A stretch of 64,000 nucleotides of DNA from positions 1,116,001 through 1,180,000 of the forward strand of contig CM074127.1 of the NCBI GenBank assembly GCA_037178625.1. Direction: 5' to 3'. Below, one piece after another: positions 41,945 through 50,959 of the stretch (positions are counted from its first letter, which is position 1; every line of letters begins with the position of its first letter). The position numbers were made by a program, and so were the translations under genes. The notes under the pieces were generated by a model. The model did no database searches, was not told the origin of the DNA, and saw nothing but the letters and a program-made list of their open reading frames with translations. This DNA is from Skeletonema tropicum. Lineage: Eukaryota > Bacillariophyta > Thalassiosirophyceae > Thalassiosirales > Thalassiosiraceae.

Positions 41945-43492
41945 TCATGATGTTTCATCGTCATCGTGGCACATACGAACCTTTCTCGGGCGCACATGCT
42001 GTGGCGGCACTGTTCGTAGACGCTCATACTTTTTATAGCCAACTATAACAGTCTCGCTCTTTTCATCTACGCCATTTGCATCTTCCTCTTTCCCATCAGC
42101 GGCAGAGTCCTTTTTTGCAGATCTTTGTTTCAATTCAAGTTCACATCTTCCATCTAAATGTAATCTACCCTGGCCATCATGTCCCAAGATGACCATTTCA
42201 CAATTTTGGGGATTTGCAAGTAAATTGAACTGATCAATCGAGTACCGAAAGTAACGGGCAAGGAAGACGCGAATCGAAATCCCGTGGGTGACAAGCACGT
42301 AGTTTTGAGCACGGCCACTCTCAAAGCTTCGCCACAAGCTGTCAAGGAATGTTGACACTCTATCAAAGACATCTGAAGCTGATTCTCCATGGGGGAATCG
42401 ATAATAAAATGTTCCAAATTTGTACCTCTCACCCTTTGCCTTCTTGATTATATTCGGATCTTGATAGTTGCCAAAATCTTGCTCCCTTATGCGAGGATCT
42501 TCATGCCATGTCAACCCATTCTCCATGAGACGAGAATACCATGCTTTCAAACGTTTATTCCTGTTTGTTATGTGGTTGAACTCTTGCGGGTCACACCATG
42601 CCGATGCGATCCCATGAAAGGTTTCTACTGTCCTCGTGTAAGGAGACACAACAAAGTGAATAGTTTCACCTTCTGGCAATTGTTCTCTTAGTGCTTTCCC
42701 TGCCATACGTGCCATTTCCCATCCTAGTTTTGTCAGTCGCATTGCATTGTCTGGTATTTTTGAGTAAAGTTCTTCATCCACATTTCCTTCTGACTGTCCA
42801 TGTCGAACCATGATGAGCTTCGAAGGCATAATCTTTGAGTTGAAGTCACGTATGATTTCAATGGATGACTGACGTACTAGAGCTTTGTCTGCATATTCAT
42901 TCATTTGTTTATCACGAGATTCATCCATTTGTTCATCACGCGCCGCTTCAATTGGTGGACCACTCCACAAGAAATCTTCATCGTCTTCCTCCTCCAATAC
43001 TGTTGCTAGTTCACACAAATTGTCAAGTGATTTGCGAAAAGACAGAGCTAATGCAGGTGTGCATCCCTCAAAGTGACTCCAATTACTATTCTTTGGGTGA
43101 AAGTCTAGAGAATTCTCTCTCGTCAATACACTATCAGCTATGGACATACTCTCTACGAGATTCCTCTGGCTCTCTTCCATATCTCCCAACTGATAATTTA
43201 CACCGCTCTCTTTGATACTCTTTATTGTAAGGTTATCTGGTGGGCTGTGCGGTTGCACTGGTTTCCGAGAACAATTATTGTTGTAGTTATTTCTTGTATG
43301 CAGAAGACCTCGGCGGCTGATTGATTTTTCTCCCAACGTTGGCCTTCGTGGATAAGGATCATTCTTCCGGTTGTGATCATGCTTATTCCTATGAGACTGG
43401 ACAGACAGCCATAATTTGGCTGAGCATGCAAATAGCAGCAGCGTTTTCACTATGTCGCCATCAACTGCACTACCGTCAACTTCGGATGCCAT
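41945..43492 (-). CDS. Histidine phosphatase (phosphoglycerate-mutase-like) family protein
   Basis: A 515-residue frame from the ATG at 43492. The catalytic core begins near residue 215 with KLIMVRHGQSEGN, the RHG motif carrying the phospho-accepting histidine. VVSPYTRTVET follows, then IREQDFGNYQD and FYYRFPHGESASDVFDRV, and NYVLVTHGISIRVFL with the second catalytic histidine. This arrangement resembles yeast DET1 and plant 'phosphoglycerate mutase-like' proteins of unknown substrate more than glycolytic PGAM. The first ~210 residues are hydrophilic and poorly conserved, with a short hydrophobic run near residue 15 (TLLLFACSAKLWLS) that could be a signal anchor. A C-terminal extension of about 60 charged residues follows the core. 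Specific substrate unknown. Confidence 0.82.
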   Translation of the reverse strand: MASEVDGSAVDGDIVKTLLLFACSAKLWLSVQSHRNKHDHNRKNDPYPRRPTLGEKSISRRGLLHTRNNYNNNCSRKPVQPHSPPDNLTIKSIKESGVNYQLGDMEESQRNLVESMSIADSVLTRENSLDFHPKNSNWSHFEGCTPALALSFRKSLDNLCELATVLEEEDDEDFLWSGPPIEAARDEQMDESRDKQMNEYADKALVRQSSIEIIRDFNSKIMPSKLIMVRHGQSEGNVDEELYSKIPDNAMRLTKLGWEMARMAGKALREQLPEGETIHFVVSPYTRTVETFHGIASAWCDPQEFNHITNRNKRLKAWYSRLMENGLTWHEDPRIREQDFGNYQDPNIIKKAKGERYKFGTFYYRFPHGESASDVFDRVSTFLDSLWRSFESGRAQNYVLVTHGISIRVFLARYFRYSIDQFNLLANPQNCEMVILGHDGQGRLHLDGRCELELKQRSAKKDSAADGKEEDANGVDEKSETVIVGYKKYERLRTVPPQHVRPRKVRMCHDDDETS

Positions 43493-45151
43493 GGTCACGA
43501 TCTACAATCAATTTTTTGTGGAGGTTTCAGATGATGACAGTTGTCGTTGCTTGATCGATTGGTGATTGGTGATTGGATGGTGCACGGGTTCTAAGCCTCC
43601 CGGTCTAAGTTCAAAAGTAGGAGTATCAACGTAGGAATAGTACATAGCGTGTGATATGACTATCGCTACGACATTTGTTAACTCTTACTAACCAAAACAG
43701 GCAAAAATCAATATATTTTCTTGACGGGCTAACTATCGCCAAACACTTTTTCATCTCCACTCAACATCACAAAGATGAGGAGCACCGGCACCATGGTGTG
43801 CTTGCGTCCTATGGTGATATAATGTCCCATCTTGATATACTGGTGAACTTTTTTGGCAGCGAACTCTACACCCATATTGTAGTTCATTACTAAAAAATTT
43901 CACCAGTATACAATAACGTCGAATTAATTCTCGTCGACATATTTTATCGCTAGAAATTTCCCCTCGACGACACAGTCTGCCGCTGCCGTATTTATCCAAA
44001 AGAGAGGCAGTAGGGTGTGCCATCACTCCGCCCTGCCCCTCTCAATCGACAACCAAACATATATTATTCGTAGGTGATGCTTATCGCCACAGTAATCACC
44101 GTATTCACCAAGAATATAAGTGATCTAGCCACACCATCATGAAAAGCCACCTGTCGCCTTGTTGCGACCGACACTCTCACCAAAGGATGCATCACAGAAG
44201 GAACGAAGCCCTGAAACTTATGCCCCAGTTATAATATGATATAGAGCGATGATTGGGGGGCATAAACCTAATAAAAAGAGTCTTATTGTCTCCTTGAAGC
44301 GACGAGTCAATAATTACAAAAAACTCGTCTCAAATGGGCACAATAACCACCATCAATTGTTGTATACAGCCACCAATAATTCCAAAACACATCCAAAACA
44401 GAACTAACAAATCATTGCGGTAATAATATACATTGGTATTGTTTGGAGTAGTGTTTTCAATCGGATAATATGAAATATTATTTGGTACAATAAATTACAA
44501 AAAAATGTAGGCCTCTACACCATGATAAATATGACATCTACACCTATATTGCGGCTACTGAAGCGTGTATACCCCCCCGACATCCTCTTTTATGTTGTGA
44601 GTTGAAGAATTGTGTTTGTATTGTTGTTATGGACTGTTTATATGGTTGATTGTTGCATATTAATTATGTGAAACATCACATATCCGATCACATGTGCGCC
44701 TGGGTAATAATAAATAGAGGGAGCACTCTCATACGTGGGGCACGACCTCGGAAGTCAATACTATGTTGCAGATGAGATATGTAAAGTAGGGGACCTTGTA
44801 GTGCAGAGTATCATTGCCAAAAGGATCATATCACAGGTGGACGAAGATGACCAATTTTCATATCGTTGATGGCGAGTAAAATAACTCAACGACGGCATCT
44901 ACCTCGACAAAGGAACGCCTCCATAATATACCCAATAGTAATGGAGAGCGATATAGGTGCGTATATTGGTTATATTTGAAGCGTGTGCATTGTTGGGGCC
45001 GTCGGTAGGAGCGGCAGCTTCATGGTTGATGTCAAAAAGTGCAGCATTAGGTAGGACTTACAGGTAGTATGTACGTTCTACGAAGATTTGAATTCCTACG
45101 TAGGCCTTAGAACCCGTGGTGGGTAAAGTGCGAAGAAACATCTTCGGGGGA
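43493..45151. other. Gene-poor, repeat-derived region
   Basis: This 1.66 kb carries no intact gene. ACGTAGGAATAGTAC (43629-43643) lies 137 bp upstream of the histidine-phosphatase start. CACGGGTTCTAAG at 43583-43595 and its reverse complement at 45106-45118 may be ends of a decayed element of about 1.5 kb. A 12-bp perfect inverted repeat (43836-43847 with 43899-43910) forms a hairpin. A stretch at 44719-44868 is open and reads like protein (GHDLGSQYYVADEICKVGD) but has no start or family. Confidence 0.4.
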
Positions 45152-45358
45152 GGAACCGACAATAAGAGTGTCGGTTTGAAACGTAGGTACGCTAGTTGTT
45201 CGCCGTGATAAAGGTACTAGTAAGTTGGCCCCACTTTTTGATGACCTTTTAAAAAATTCAGTCACGAGAGATCAATCTCAAAGCACGACGAACGCCGTAC
45301 AAATTTTTTTACCACGACTCAAAAAAGGTGGGTCCGCGACACTCAGATTGTCGGTTCC
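45152..45358. mobile_element. 207-bp MITE-like element with imperfect terminal inverted repeats
   Basis: The left end GGAACCGACAATAAGAGTGT is nearly the reverse complement of the right end ACACTCAGATTGTCGGTTCC. A further imperfect pair lies inside (GGCCCCACTTTTTGAT with TCAAAAAAGGTGGGTCC). There is no coding capacity. Confidence 0.65.
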
Positions 45359-45421
45359 AGCATGAATCTTGGAATCACGCCAGCAACTCGGGGGCGCTTG
45401 GCGCGCAAAAAAGATAGATAG

Positions 45422-45918
45422 ATAAAGCTCGTGCAACCCGCCAAAATCTCAAAATTGCTGCCTGGGCAAAAAAAAATGAGAAGCCCACCATGAGACAGCC
45501 GCCATACTAGCCCCCATAAATGATTCACCAATAACTTTTACTATGAAGTAGATATAGACATAAACATTGATACTAACCTTTAGAGTATGTTTAGGAGAGC
45601 ATATGGTACCAAAGATCCGTAGGAATATCTCATTTTTTCGCCGAGATATACATTGCTAGCCAAATTTGTCCATCAAAAATTAGACAATCACATAAAATGC
45701 AATATCTTGGCCAAAAAAGGAGATATTGCTACGATTCTTTAATACCATATGCTCTTCTAAGCATGCTCTACAGGTTAGTATCAAGGGTTATGCCTATATC
45801 TACTTCATAGCAAAAGTTATCGGAGAATTATTTTTGGGGGCTAGTGTGGCGGCTGTCATGGTGGGTTTCTCTTCTCTTTTTGCCCCAGGCAGCAATTTTG
45901 GACTTGCACGAGCTTTAT
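45422..45918. mobile_element. 497-bp foldback element
   Basis: Two arms of roughly 210 bp form a long imperfect inverted repeat around a short AT-rich centre. The ends are ATAAAGCTCGTGCAA (45422-45436) and its exact complement TTGCACGAGCTTTAT (45904-45918). Matching blocks inside include AAAATTGCTGCCTGG with the right-arm complement, and the words around GCATATGGTA / TACCATATGC. Short open frames on both strands are mirror images of each other and not genes. Confidence 0.8.
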
Positions 45919-45930
45919 AGATTATAGATT

Positions 45931-45976
45931 ACTAGCCTCGCTGACGCTCGTCTAGCCGCTGCGCGGGTTTTCTAAA
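45931..45976 (+). repeat. 46-bp dispersed repeat, copy 2
   Basis: Identical over all 46 bases to 11275-11320. Its right end (TCTAAA) runs straight into histone H3 coding sequence, and its left end is 12 bp from the foldback element. Confidence 0.85.
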
Positions 45977-46304
45977 ATCTGCTCCTACAGCCGCAGGGGT
46001 CAGAAAACCTCACCGTTACCGTCCGGGAACAGTTGCTCTCCGTGAGATCCGTCGTTACCAAAAGTCCACTGATCTTCTTCTCCGAAAAGCACCCTTCCAG
46101 AGATTGGTCAGGGAGATTGCACAGGACATGAAATCAGACCTCAGGTTCCAGTCCACAGCCATTTTGGCATTGCAGGAGGCGAGTGAGGCTTATCTCATTG
46201 GCCTCTTTGAGGACACAAACTTGTGTGCAATACATGCAAAGCGTGTGACCATCATGCCAAAGGATATGCAGCTGGCTCGTCGTATAAGGGGAGAGCGTGC
46301 CTAA
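45975..46304 (+). pseudogene. Histone H3 without its N-terminal tail
   Basis: Reading from AAA at 45975 gives K, then [17 protein letters not shown] and an H3 fold that is complete, without gaps, from Ser28 to Ala135, ending RRIRGERA and TAA. Blocks include [39 protein letters not shown] and [19 protein letters not shown]. Everything before K27 is missing; upstream lies the 46-bp repeat, with a TGA in frame. The core has several substitutions relative to replication H3 ([26 protein letters not shown]), so it stems from a divergent H3 variant. The first internal ATG (46104, Met at position 70 by H3 numbering) cannot make a histone fold. A remote upstream tail exon cannot be ruled out; the window shows none. 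Confidence 0.8.
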
Positions 46305-46719
46305 TATTAAAAAACTAAAATAAATAAAGACTGCCAATCAATGATTGGTGAGCGCCCTTTTTTGGGATTTATAATTCTTCACTTTCTCTTTCTGTGAATC
46401 CACATATGAATCCGAATTACTTAAAACACATTCTTCCTTTCTGCCTCATCTTCTTACCTAGTAACGCAAATGTTACGGCGCTTGCTCGGTGGGGCATCTT
46501 CATTATCGGTGTCTGCATCCAGTGCTTCACGCTTCACGTTTGAGTCCGATTTGACTTCATCGTTCTCGTAGTAGACTTGCTCGCTGACCTCGACCCTGAC
46601 AATATAAATGTTTTCAAACTGACCACACTTCTTTCCTCTCTTCCATTCACCGATTCCGAGTAGGTCCATTTGCCTCTTCCGTGCGAATCCGAGTAGGTCC
46701 ATTTGCCTCTTCCGTGTGT
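46305..46719 (-). pseudogene. Possible gene remnant plus 30-bp tandem duplication
   Basis: The minus strand from about 46720 down to 46454 encodes sequence that looks like a protein end (ENIYIVRVEVSEQVYYENDE, then DNEDAPPSKRRNICVTR). It has no own start, and its upstream part is made of repeat DNA. Within it GAGTAGGTCCATTTGCCTCT occurs twice (46657 and 46691). No family is recognised. Confidence 0.3.
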
Positions 46720-46960
46720 CCCCCCCTGAACAATCAAATCTAAGCCAATCAAAGAAAGAGTCAATCGAAAATTCTAAACACGGGGGGGCAAGGGGGGGTG
46801 TCCCCCCTGAACAATCAAATCTAAGCCAATCAAAGAAAGAGTCAATCGAAAATTCTAAACACGGGGGGGCAAGGGGGGGTGTCCCCCCCTGAACATTCAA
46901 ATCTAAGGCAATCAAAGAAAGAGTCAATCGAAAACTCTAAAAACGGGGGGGGGGCAAGGG
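46720..46960. repeat. About three tandem copies of an 81-82-bp unit
   Basis: Each unit starts with a C run and TGAACAATCAAATCTAAGCC, continues CAATCAAAGAAAGAGTCAAT, and ends in CGGGGGGGCAAGGG. Copies begin near 46721, 46802 and 46883. The block CAATCAAAGAAAGAGTC is shared with the neighbouring repeat at 46969. G runs of up to ten bases suggest slippage-prone or quadruplex-forming DNA. Confidence 0.85.
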
Positions 46961-46968
46961 GTCAAATC

Positions 46969-47179
46969 AAGCCAATCAAAGAAAGAGTCGATCGAAAATG
47001 CCCGTGAAGGCCAAAGGACACGCCAAAGGGCCCGGACAGAACGACAGAACGACCGACCGACAGAACGACAGAACGAACGACCGACAGAACGACAGAACGA
47101 ACGACCGACAGAACGACAGAACGAACGACCGACAGAACGACAGAACGAACGACTTAGCTCCTCTCATTATTTAGATTTT
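46969..47179. repeat. Dispersed repeat with 24-bp minisatellite, copy 2
   Basis: Second copy of the 11932-12122 repeat, with four 24-bp units instead of three. The minus strand is open through the array and would repeat SFVLSFCR. There is no evidence that it is translated. Confidence 0.85.
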
Positions 47180-47386
47180 ATTCACTACTCCCTCTGGACA
47201 CCTGTAGATGCTTTATCGTACTGATATATTCCTACCTACTTCACAAGGTATCTACGATAAGAGTGTATCGAGATGACTTCATCTCTTCGAGTCGCACCAA
47301 TTGATTCCCACTGCTCTTGCTCTTTGTCAAGTCGTCTTTCCCTTCAACAAATGCATTGCCCATAAAACTAATCATAAACAACCAGG

Positions 47387-47891
47387 ATGACTACAACTAC
47401 TTCTTCTCGTATCCTTGAGAACTCTTCTACATCTCGCATCTTTGAGAACTCTTCTGCAGTTACTCGAGCAGGTGCAAGTGTAAGTGTAAGTGAGAGTGAG
47501 AACATCGACATGGTGGGATCAACGCCTTTAGCTTTAGCACGGGTGCATTCCCATTCCCGTTCGACAATGAGCTTTGACGACAGCAATGACAGCAAAGGGA
47601 TGGATGGAGAGGAACATTCGATCGTTTACCACGGTGACAAATACTGTGGGTACGTTCACGATGAAGAATGGCAAGCCGGAAGGAAATGGTACCATCACTT
47701 TTGCAACAGACGACGTTTACACCGGAGACTTCCAGTTTGGCAAACCGCACGGATTCGGTAAGATGATGTATGAAGGAGGCGATTCCTACGAAGGGATGTG
47801 GTACTGTGGAAGGGCGCGTGGTATCGGAATGTACACTTGTGTGAAAGGTCGTAAACAACACATTCGATCGATCGCATCGGCGATGGCGTGA
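47387..47891 (+). pseudogene. MORN-repeat protein gene with a frameshift
   Basis: The frame from the ATG at 47387 runs through a Ser/Thr-rich N-terminus (RILENSSTSRIFENSSAV) into the start of a MORN unit (HGDKYCGYVHD). It then loses the pattern. Skipping one base near 47663 restores it: KNGKPEGNGTITFATDDVYT, then GDFQFGKPHGFGKMMYEGGD and SYEGMWYCGRARGIGMYT. MORN units are 23-residue beta-hairpins for lipid or protein binding. The 3' end (CVKGRKQHIRSIASAMA) no longer looks like MORN. Either the gene is a decayed fragment or the base near 47663 is an assembly error. Confidence 0.65.
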
Positions 47892-48108
47892 GCGTGAGCA
47901 GATTACCGAGAGATTGAAGTAGAGATATATCAGGGGGATTCGAGAGAGTAGTAGTATAATTATAAGTTATCAATTTGTCATGAGATTCATGTCACCCATC
48001 TCGTGGGATTTCAAGCTAATCTTTGTACATGATGAAAGAATCCAATATGAGCTCCAGCTCCATTAGCGAACGATCGATTTGAGTAGTTAATCCATTGATC
48101 TGAGCAGG

Positions 48109-49656
48109 CTAAAACTCTAAAGATCCACTGCCGCACGCTGGTGTATTCTTCTTTTTGTCGTTGCTTACATTGCCGCCGCCACTTCTAACGCCACTAGTGG
48201 AACTGCCACCCTTACTGAACTCTTCCGGTGGTAAATGCAGTAGCTGCACTGTCAACTTCCTTCCATCTCTCTTTACTCCAAATCGTTCCGCCAGAGGTCG
48301 CTTCCACGTGATGGTATCAGTATAGTGAGTCACAGTAAATGCAGCACACTTTCGTACGGTGAGAATGCCTTGAAGCAGAGAAAATTCAGCAGGGGGAGGT
48401 GCACGAAGAGATGCGAAAGAGTCAAGCGATAGTGTGACATCTGTGGCATTTCGAAGCGAGGCTAGCATTTCAATTTGGTTGCATGTGTTGTATGACGAAG
48501 CGATCCACTTCCATGGCCGAATAGTTGCGAGTACTACCACTGGCAAGTTCAGCTTTCGTATCTTGGCCATCAAAAGTGGCATTGCAACTGAACCCACTCC
48601 AATCGGCAGTCTCTGCAGAAATAATCTAATCACCGTGTTTGGATTGTTGCTGAGTAAGGTCTGGATATGCTTCCACACACAGCGAAAGAATGAAATTCCG
48701 CGTTTTTGGCATTCATTTGCGTCGTTCCAGTGCTGCGCCGTGTTCCCAATGACTGGATGTGAACAATCTACAATGTTGGTATTTGTCAGTAATGGATTTT
48801 GATCATTGCTGTAGTCTCTAAATTGATCCATCATTCGTTTTGAGAGGTCATATGAATGACAGTAAACACCACTTCCACTGAGCATATTGTTTGTGCTTCT
48901 GCTACCGACTCCACTGCGTTTGTCTTGTATAGTTTTTCGATACTGCCATGCATTCACGAGTCCCTCTTCGTTTTTGTTCTGTAACTCATCAACTTTATCT
49001 TCACTTACTTCGTCATCTTCTTCTTCCTCTATAATGGCTGAGATCGATTCACGATTGCTCTCTAAGTTGGTGCCAGTCTCTTTGGATTTGGTTGATTTTC
49101 GCTGTTTATCCAAGTGCAAATTGCGTGGTAGTGACAAGATAAAGTCATGCAATTGCTCTGGTGTTGATCCATCAATAGCGTTGGTGTTGACATTAGGAGT
49201 TAGATCGGCAAATGACTGTAGCGACACTTCAATCGAAGGCTGAAAGGCTGCCAGCGCTACCTTCTGTCCTTGAGCTACTCCTTCTGCACACCAATATCTA
49301 CACAGAGCTCTAGCCAAATCATCTGTCAGCCGATCTTCTTCGAGCATCACCAATGTTTGCAATGGCTGGCCGCCGCCTTCGCCTCCGGATGAGAAAAGAA
49401 ATGAATCAATTTCTCGTAGGCCAAAGGATGTTAAAGTGAGATTATTCGTCCATGACTTTGTTCCTGGAAGCGATGAACTGATCATTTTTTGAGGTGAAAT
49501 TTTTGATTTTAATATGGGCGTCACTTGTTTGGACTGTTCTGAAAGGATAGAAGTAAAAGAAGGCTTTTCCCCCGCAGTTGACGTTTCAGATGCAATAGAT
49601 GGCACAGATGAAGGCGCAGTGGCCCTCTTGCCACGTCTCTTGAACGACGAGCTCAT
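48109..49656 (-). CDS. ELP4: Elongator complex protein 4 (ELP4/PAXNEB)
   Basis: A 515-residue intact frame. The start of the RecA-like fold reads LREIDSFLFSSGGEGGG followed by LQTLVMLEEDRLTDDLARAL, matching the ELP4 block in which a degenerate Walker region is followed by 'EED' and a helix. Later family blocks include HIQTLLSNNPNTVIRLFLQR then LPIGVG, LPVVVLATIRPWKW, and EFSLLQGILTVRKCAAFTVT. ELP4 forms a hexameric ring with ELP5 and ELP6 and serves tRNA wobble-uridine modification. Acidic and serine-rich loops (residues ~195-265) enlarge the protein, and the C-terminus is a glycine/serine tail. The start ATG lies about 130 bp from the inverted minisatellite. Confidence 0.83.
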   Translation of the reverse strand: MSSSFKRRGKRATAPSSVPSIASETSTAGEKPSFTSILSEQSKQVTPILKSKISPQKMISSSLPGTKSWTNNLTLTSFGLREIDSFLFSSGGEGGGQPLQTLVMLEEDRLTDDLARALCRYWCAEGVAQGQKVALAAFQPSIEVSLQSFADLTPNVNTNAIDGSTPEQLHDFILSLPRNLHLDKQRKSTKSKETGTNLESNRESISAIIEEEEDDEVSEDKVDELQNKNEEGLVNAWQYRKTIQDKRSGVGSRSTNNMLSGSGVYCHSYDLSKRMMDQFRDYSNDQNPLLTNTNIVDCSHPVIGNTAQHWNDANECQKRGISFFRCVWKHIQTLLSNNPNTVIRLFLQRLPIGVGSVAMPLLMAKIRKLNLPVVVLATIRPWKWIASSYNTCNQIEMLASLRNATDVTLSLDSFASLRAPPPAEFSLLQGILTVRKCAAFTVTHYTDTITWKRPLAERFGVKRDGRKLTVQLLHLPPEEFSKGGSSTSGVRSGGGNVSNDKKKNTPACGSGSLEF

Positions 49657-50534
49657 TGGTTGGTGTGGTTATGGGCGTAGGGCGAGGTACTTATGATGGG
49701 AACTTCATCACAGCTTGATGATGAATGGTGAATGGTTGGGAGTTGGGAGTGGGATTATTGGTTGTTTTGTCGATACACTCGTCACGCTCAATCACGCTCA
49801 ATCACGCTCAATCACGCTCAATCACGCTCAATCACGCTCAATCACGCTCAATCACGCTCAGTCACGCTCAGTCACGCTCAGTCACGCTCAATCTTTTTAC
49901 TGCGCAGCTTGTATGGTCACGCTCACTCACTTGAGCGTGATTGAGCGTGATTGAGCGTGATTGAGCGTGATTGAGCGTGATTGAGCGTGATTGAGCGTGA
50001 GCGTGACTCACACTCACTCACGCCTCTTTCTGCCTCTTTGCTCGCTGTTTCACTTCAACGCCGCCATGGCCATGGGCCTCTAGAGACTCTGTTAATAACA
50101 ATCACGAGCTATAACCACCTCTATCCCTTCTCTAACACCTCGTGATACATTCGGAGTGCGGTATCGGCTTTTGGTTTCATTCATTTCGCCCGAAATTGGC
50201 AGAAAACGGCTGCGGCACGGCCGAACATCGTGCTATTGTACCGCTTCTATTTTCGATGGTTATTCGTCTTCTGTTACTCTCCATCGACGCGACAATCATC
50301 GACAAGTTACTATCAACTAACTGTTGATTCGGGAGGTGCGAATTATTGCCTAATGTACTCTCATACAAGTCAATACACTGGTTGAAATTTCTGGGCCTCC
50401 TAACGGCTGACATGAACAAAATATAATAGGCAGTAGCAGCTCGTAGTAAATAGGTGATATAGATGATGGATTCAAGTGAATCCAGGTAAAAGTCGGTACG
50501 TGAAAGGGCAGAAGAGGTTCAATTTCTGAAGGTC
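49657..50534. promoter_or_regulatory. Divergent region between ELP4 and the MYND gene
   Basis: This 878-bp region contains the inverted minisatellite (49781-50007). No further gene can be supported; short frames lack family features. Confidence 0.4.
49781..50007. repeat. Inverted minisatellite: 11 units of a 10-bp repeat facing 7 inverted units
   Basis: The left arm (49781-49890) is eleven head-to-tail units of ATCACGCTCA or GTCACGCTCA. A 40-bp spacer follows. The right arm (49931-50000) is seven units of TTGAGCGTGA, the exact inverse of the A-type unit, with a short degenerate end. The two arms can form a nearly perfect stem of about 70 bp, in DNA as a cruciform or in RNA as a hairpin. Confidence 0.95.
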
Positions 50535-50897
50535 ATGCAAGGCGACTACATCCGTATAATGAAGATTTCTGACCCTGTGAAAATTAACAAGTATCTCGCT
50601 GATACAGAAGCAGGTGATATCGAGAAATACAATCCTGTCTCTGGGTATACAAAAACTGGCATACGAGACCCATTTAATTCTCCCATAACGCCCCAGAATA
50701 GATGCCACTTTTGCGGTTACAACCCACTTCCATGGGGGGAAACGAAAACATTATTGAGATGTTCCGCATGCAAAGCTGTGAAATATTGTGATAGAGAGTG
50801 TCAATCAAAAGATTGGAAGTTTCATAAAAAAGGTTGTGCCTTGATTCGGAGTGATCCAAAAGGTTTAGGAGATAAAATGATTGCTTCAACGTCGTGA
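50535..50897 (+). CDS. Small MYND zinc-finger protein
   Basis: A 120-residue frame from the ATG at 50535. The MYND domain has CHFCG, then LLRCSACKAVKYCDRECQSK and DWKFHKKGC, with seven cysteines and one histidine in the MYND spacing. The N-terminal 55 residues have no known domain. MYND fingers bind proline-rich peptides in partners and are common in protists. An upstream exon is possible: a GTAAAA donor at 50489 precedes the start, but joining it would not keep the frame. Confidence 0.78.
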   Translation: MQGDYIRIMKISDPVKINKYLADTEAGDIEKYNPVSGYTKTGIRDPFNSPITPQNRCHFCGYNPLPWGETKTLLRCSACKAVKYCDRECQSKDWKFHKKGCALIRSDPKGLGDKMIASTS

Positions 50898-50959
50898 TAA
50901 TATATACAACTGAATTACAGGCAGCCATTAGCAATATACGGTAACATCTTTCTAATAGA

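Noticed and set aside
45343..45920. Two small hydrophobic frames on opposite strands
   Set aside because: They are mirror translations of the two arms of the foldback element, not independent genes.
46305..46350. CCAATC-AAT-GATTGG hairpin after the H3 stop as a histone 3' stem-loop
   Set aside because: Stem size is right, but the loop is three bases and the sequence does not match the histone stem-loop consensus.
49781..50000. Regular short repeats that could look like a CRISPR array
   Set aside because: Units are 10 bp head to tail without spacers, inverted in the second half, and the genome is eukaryotic.
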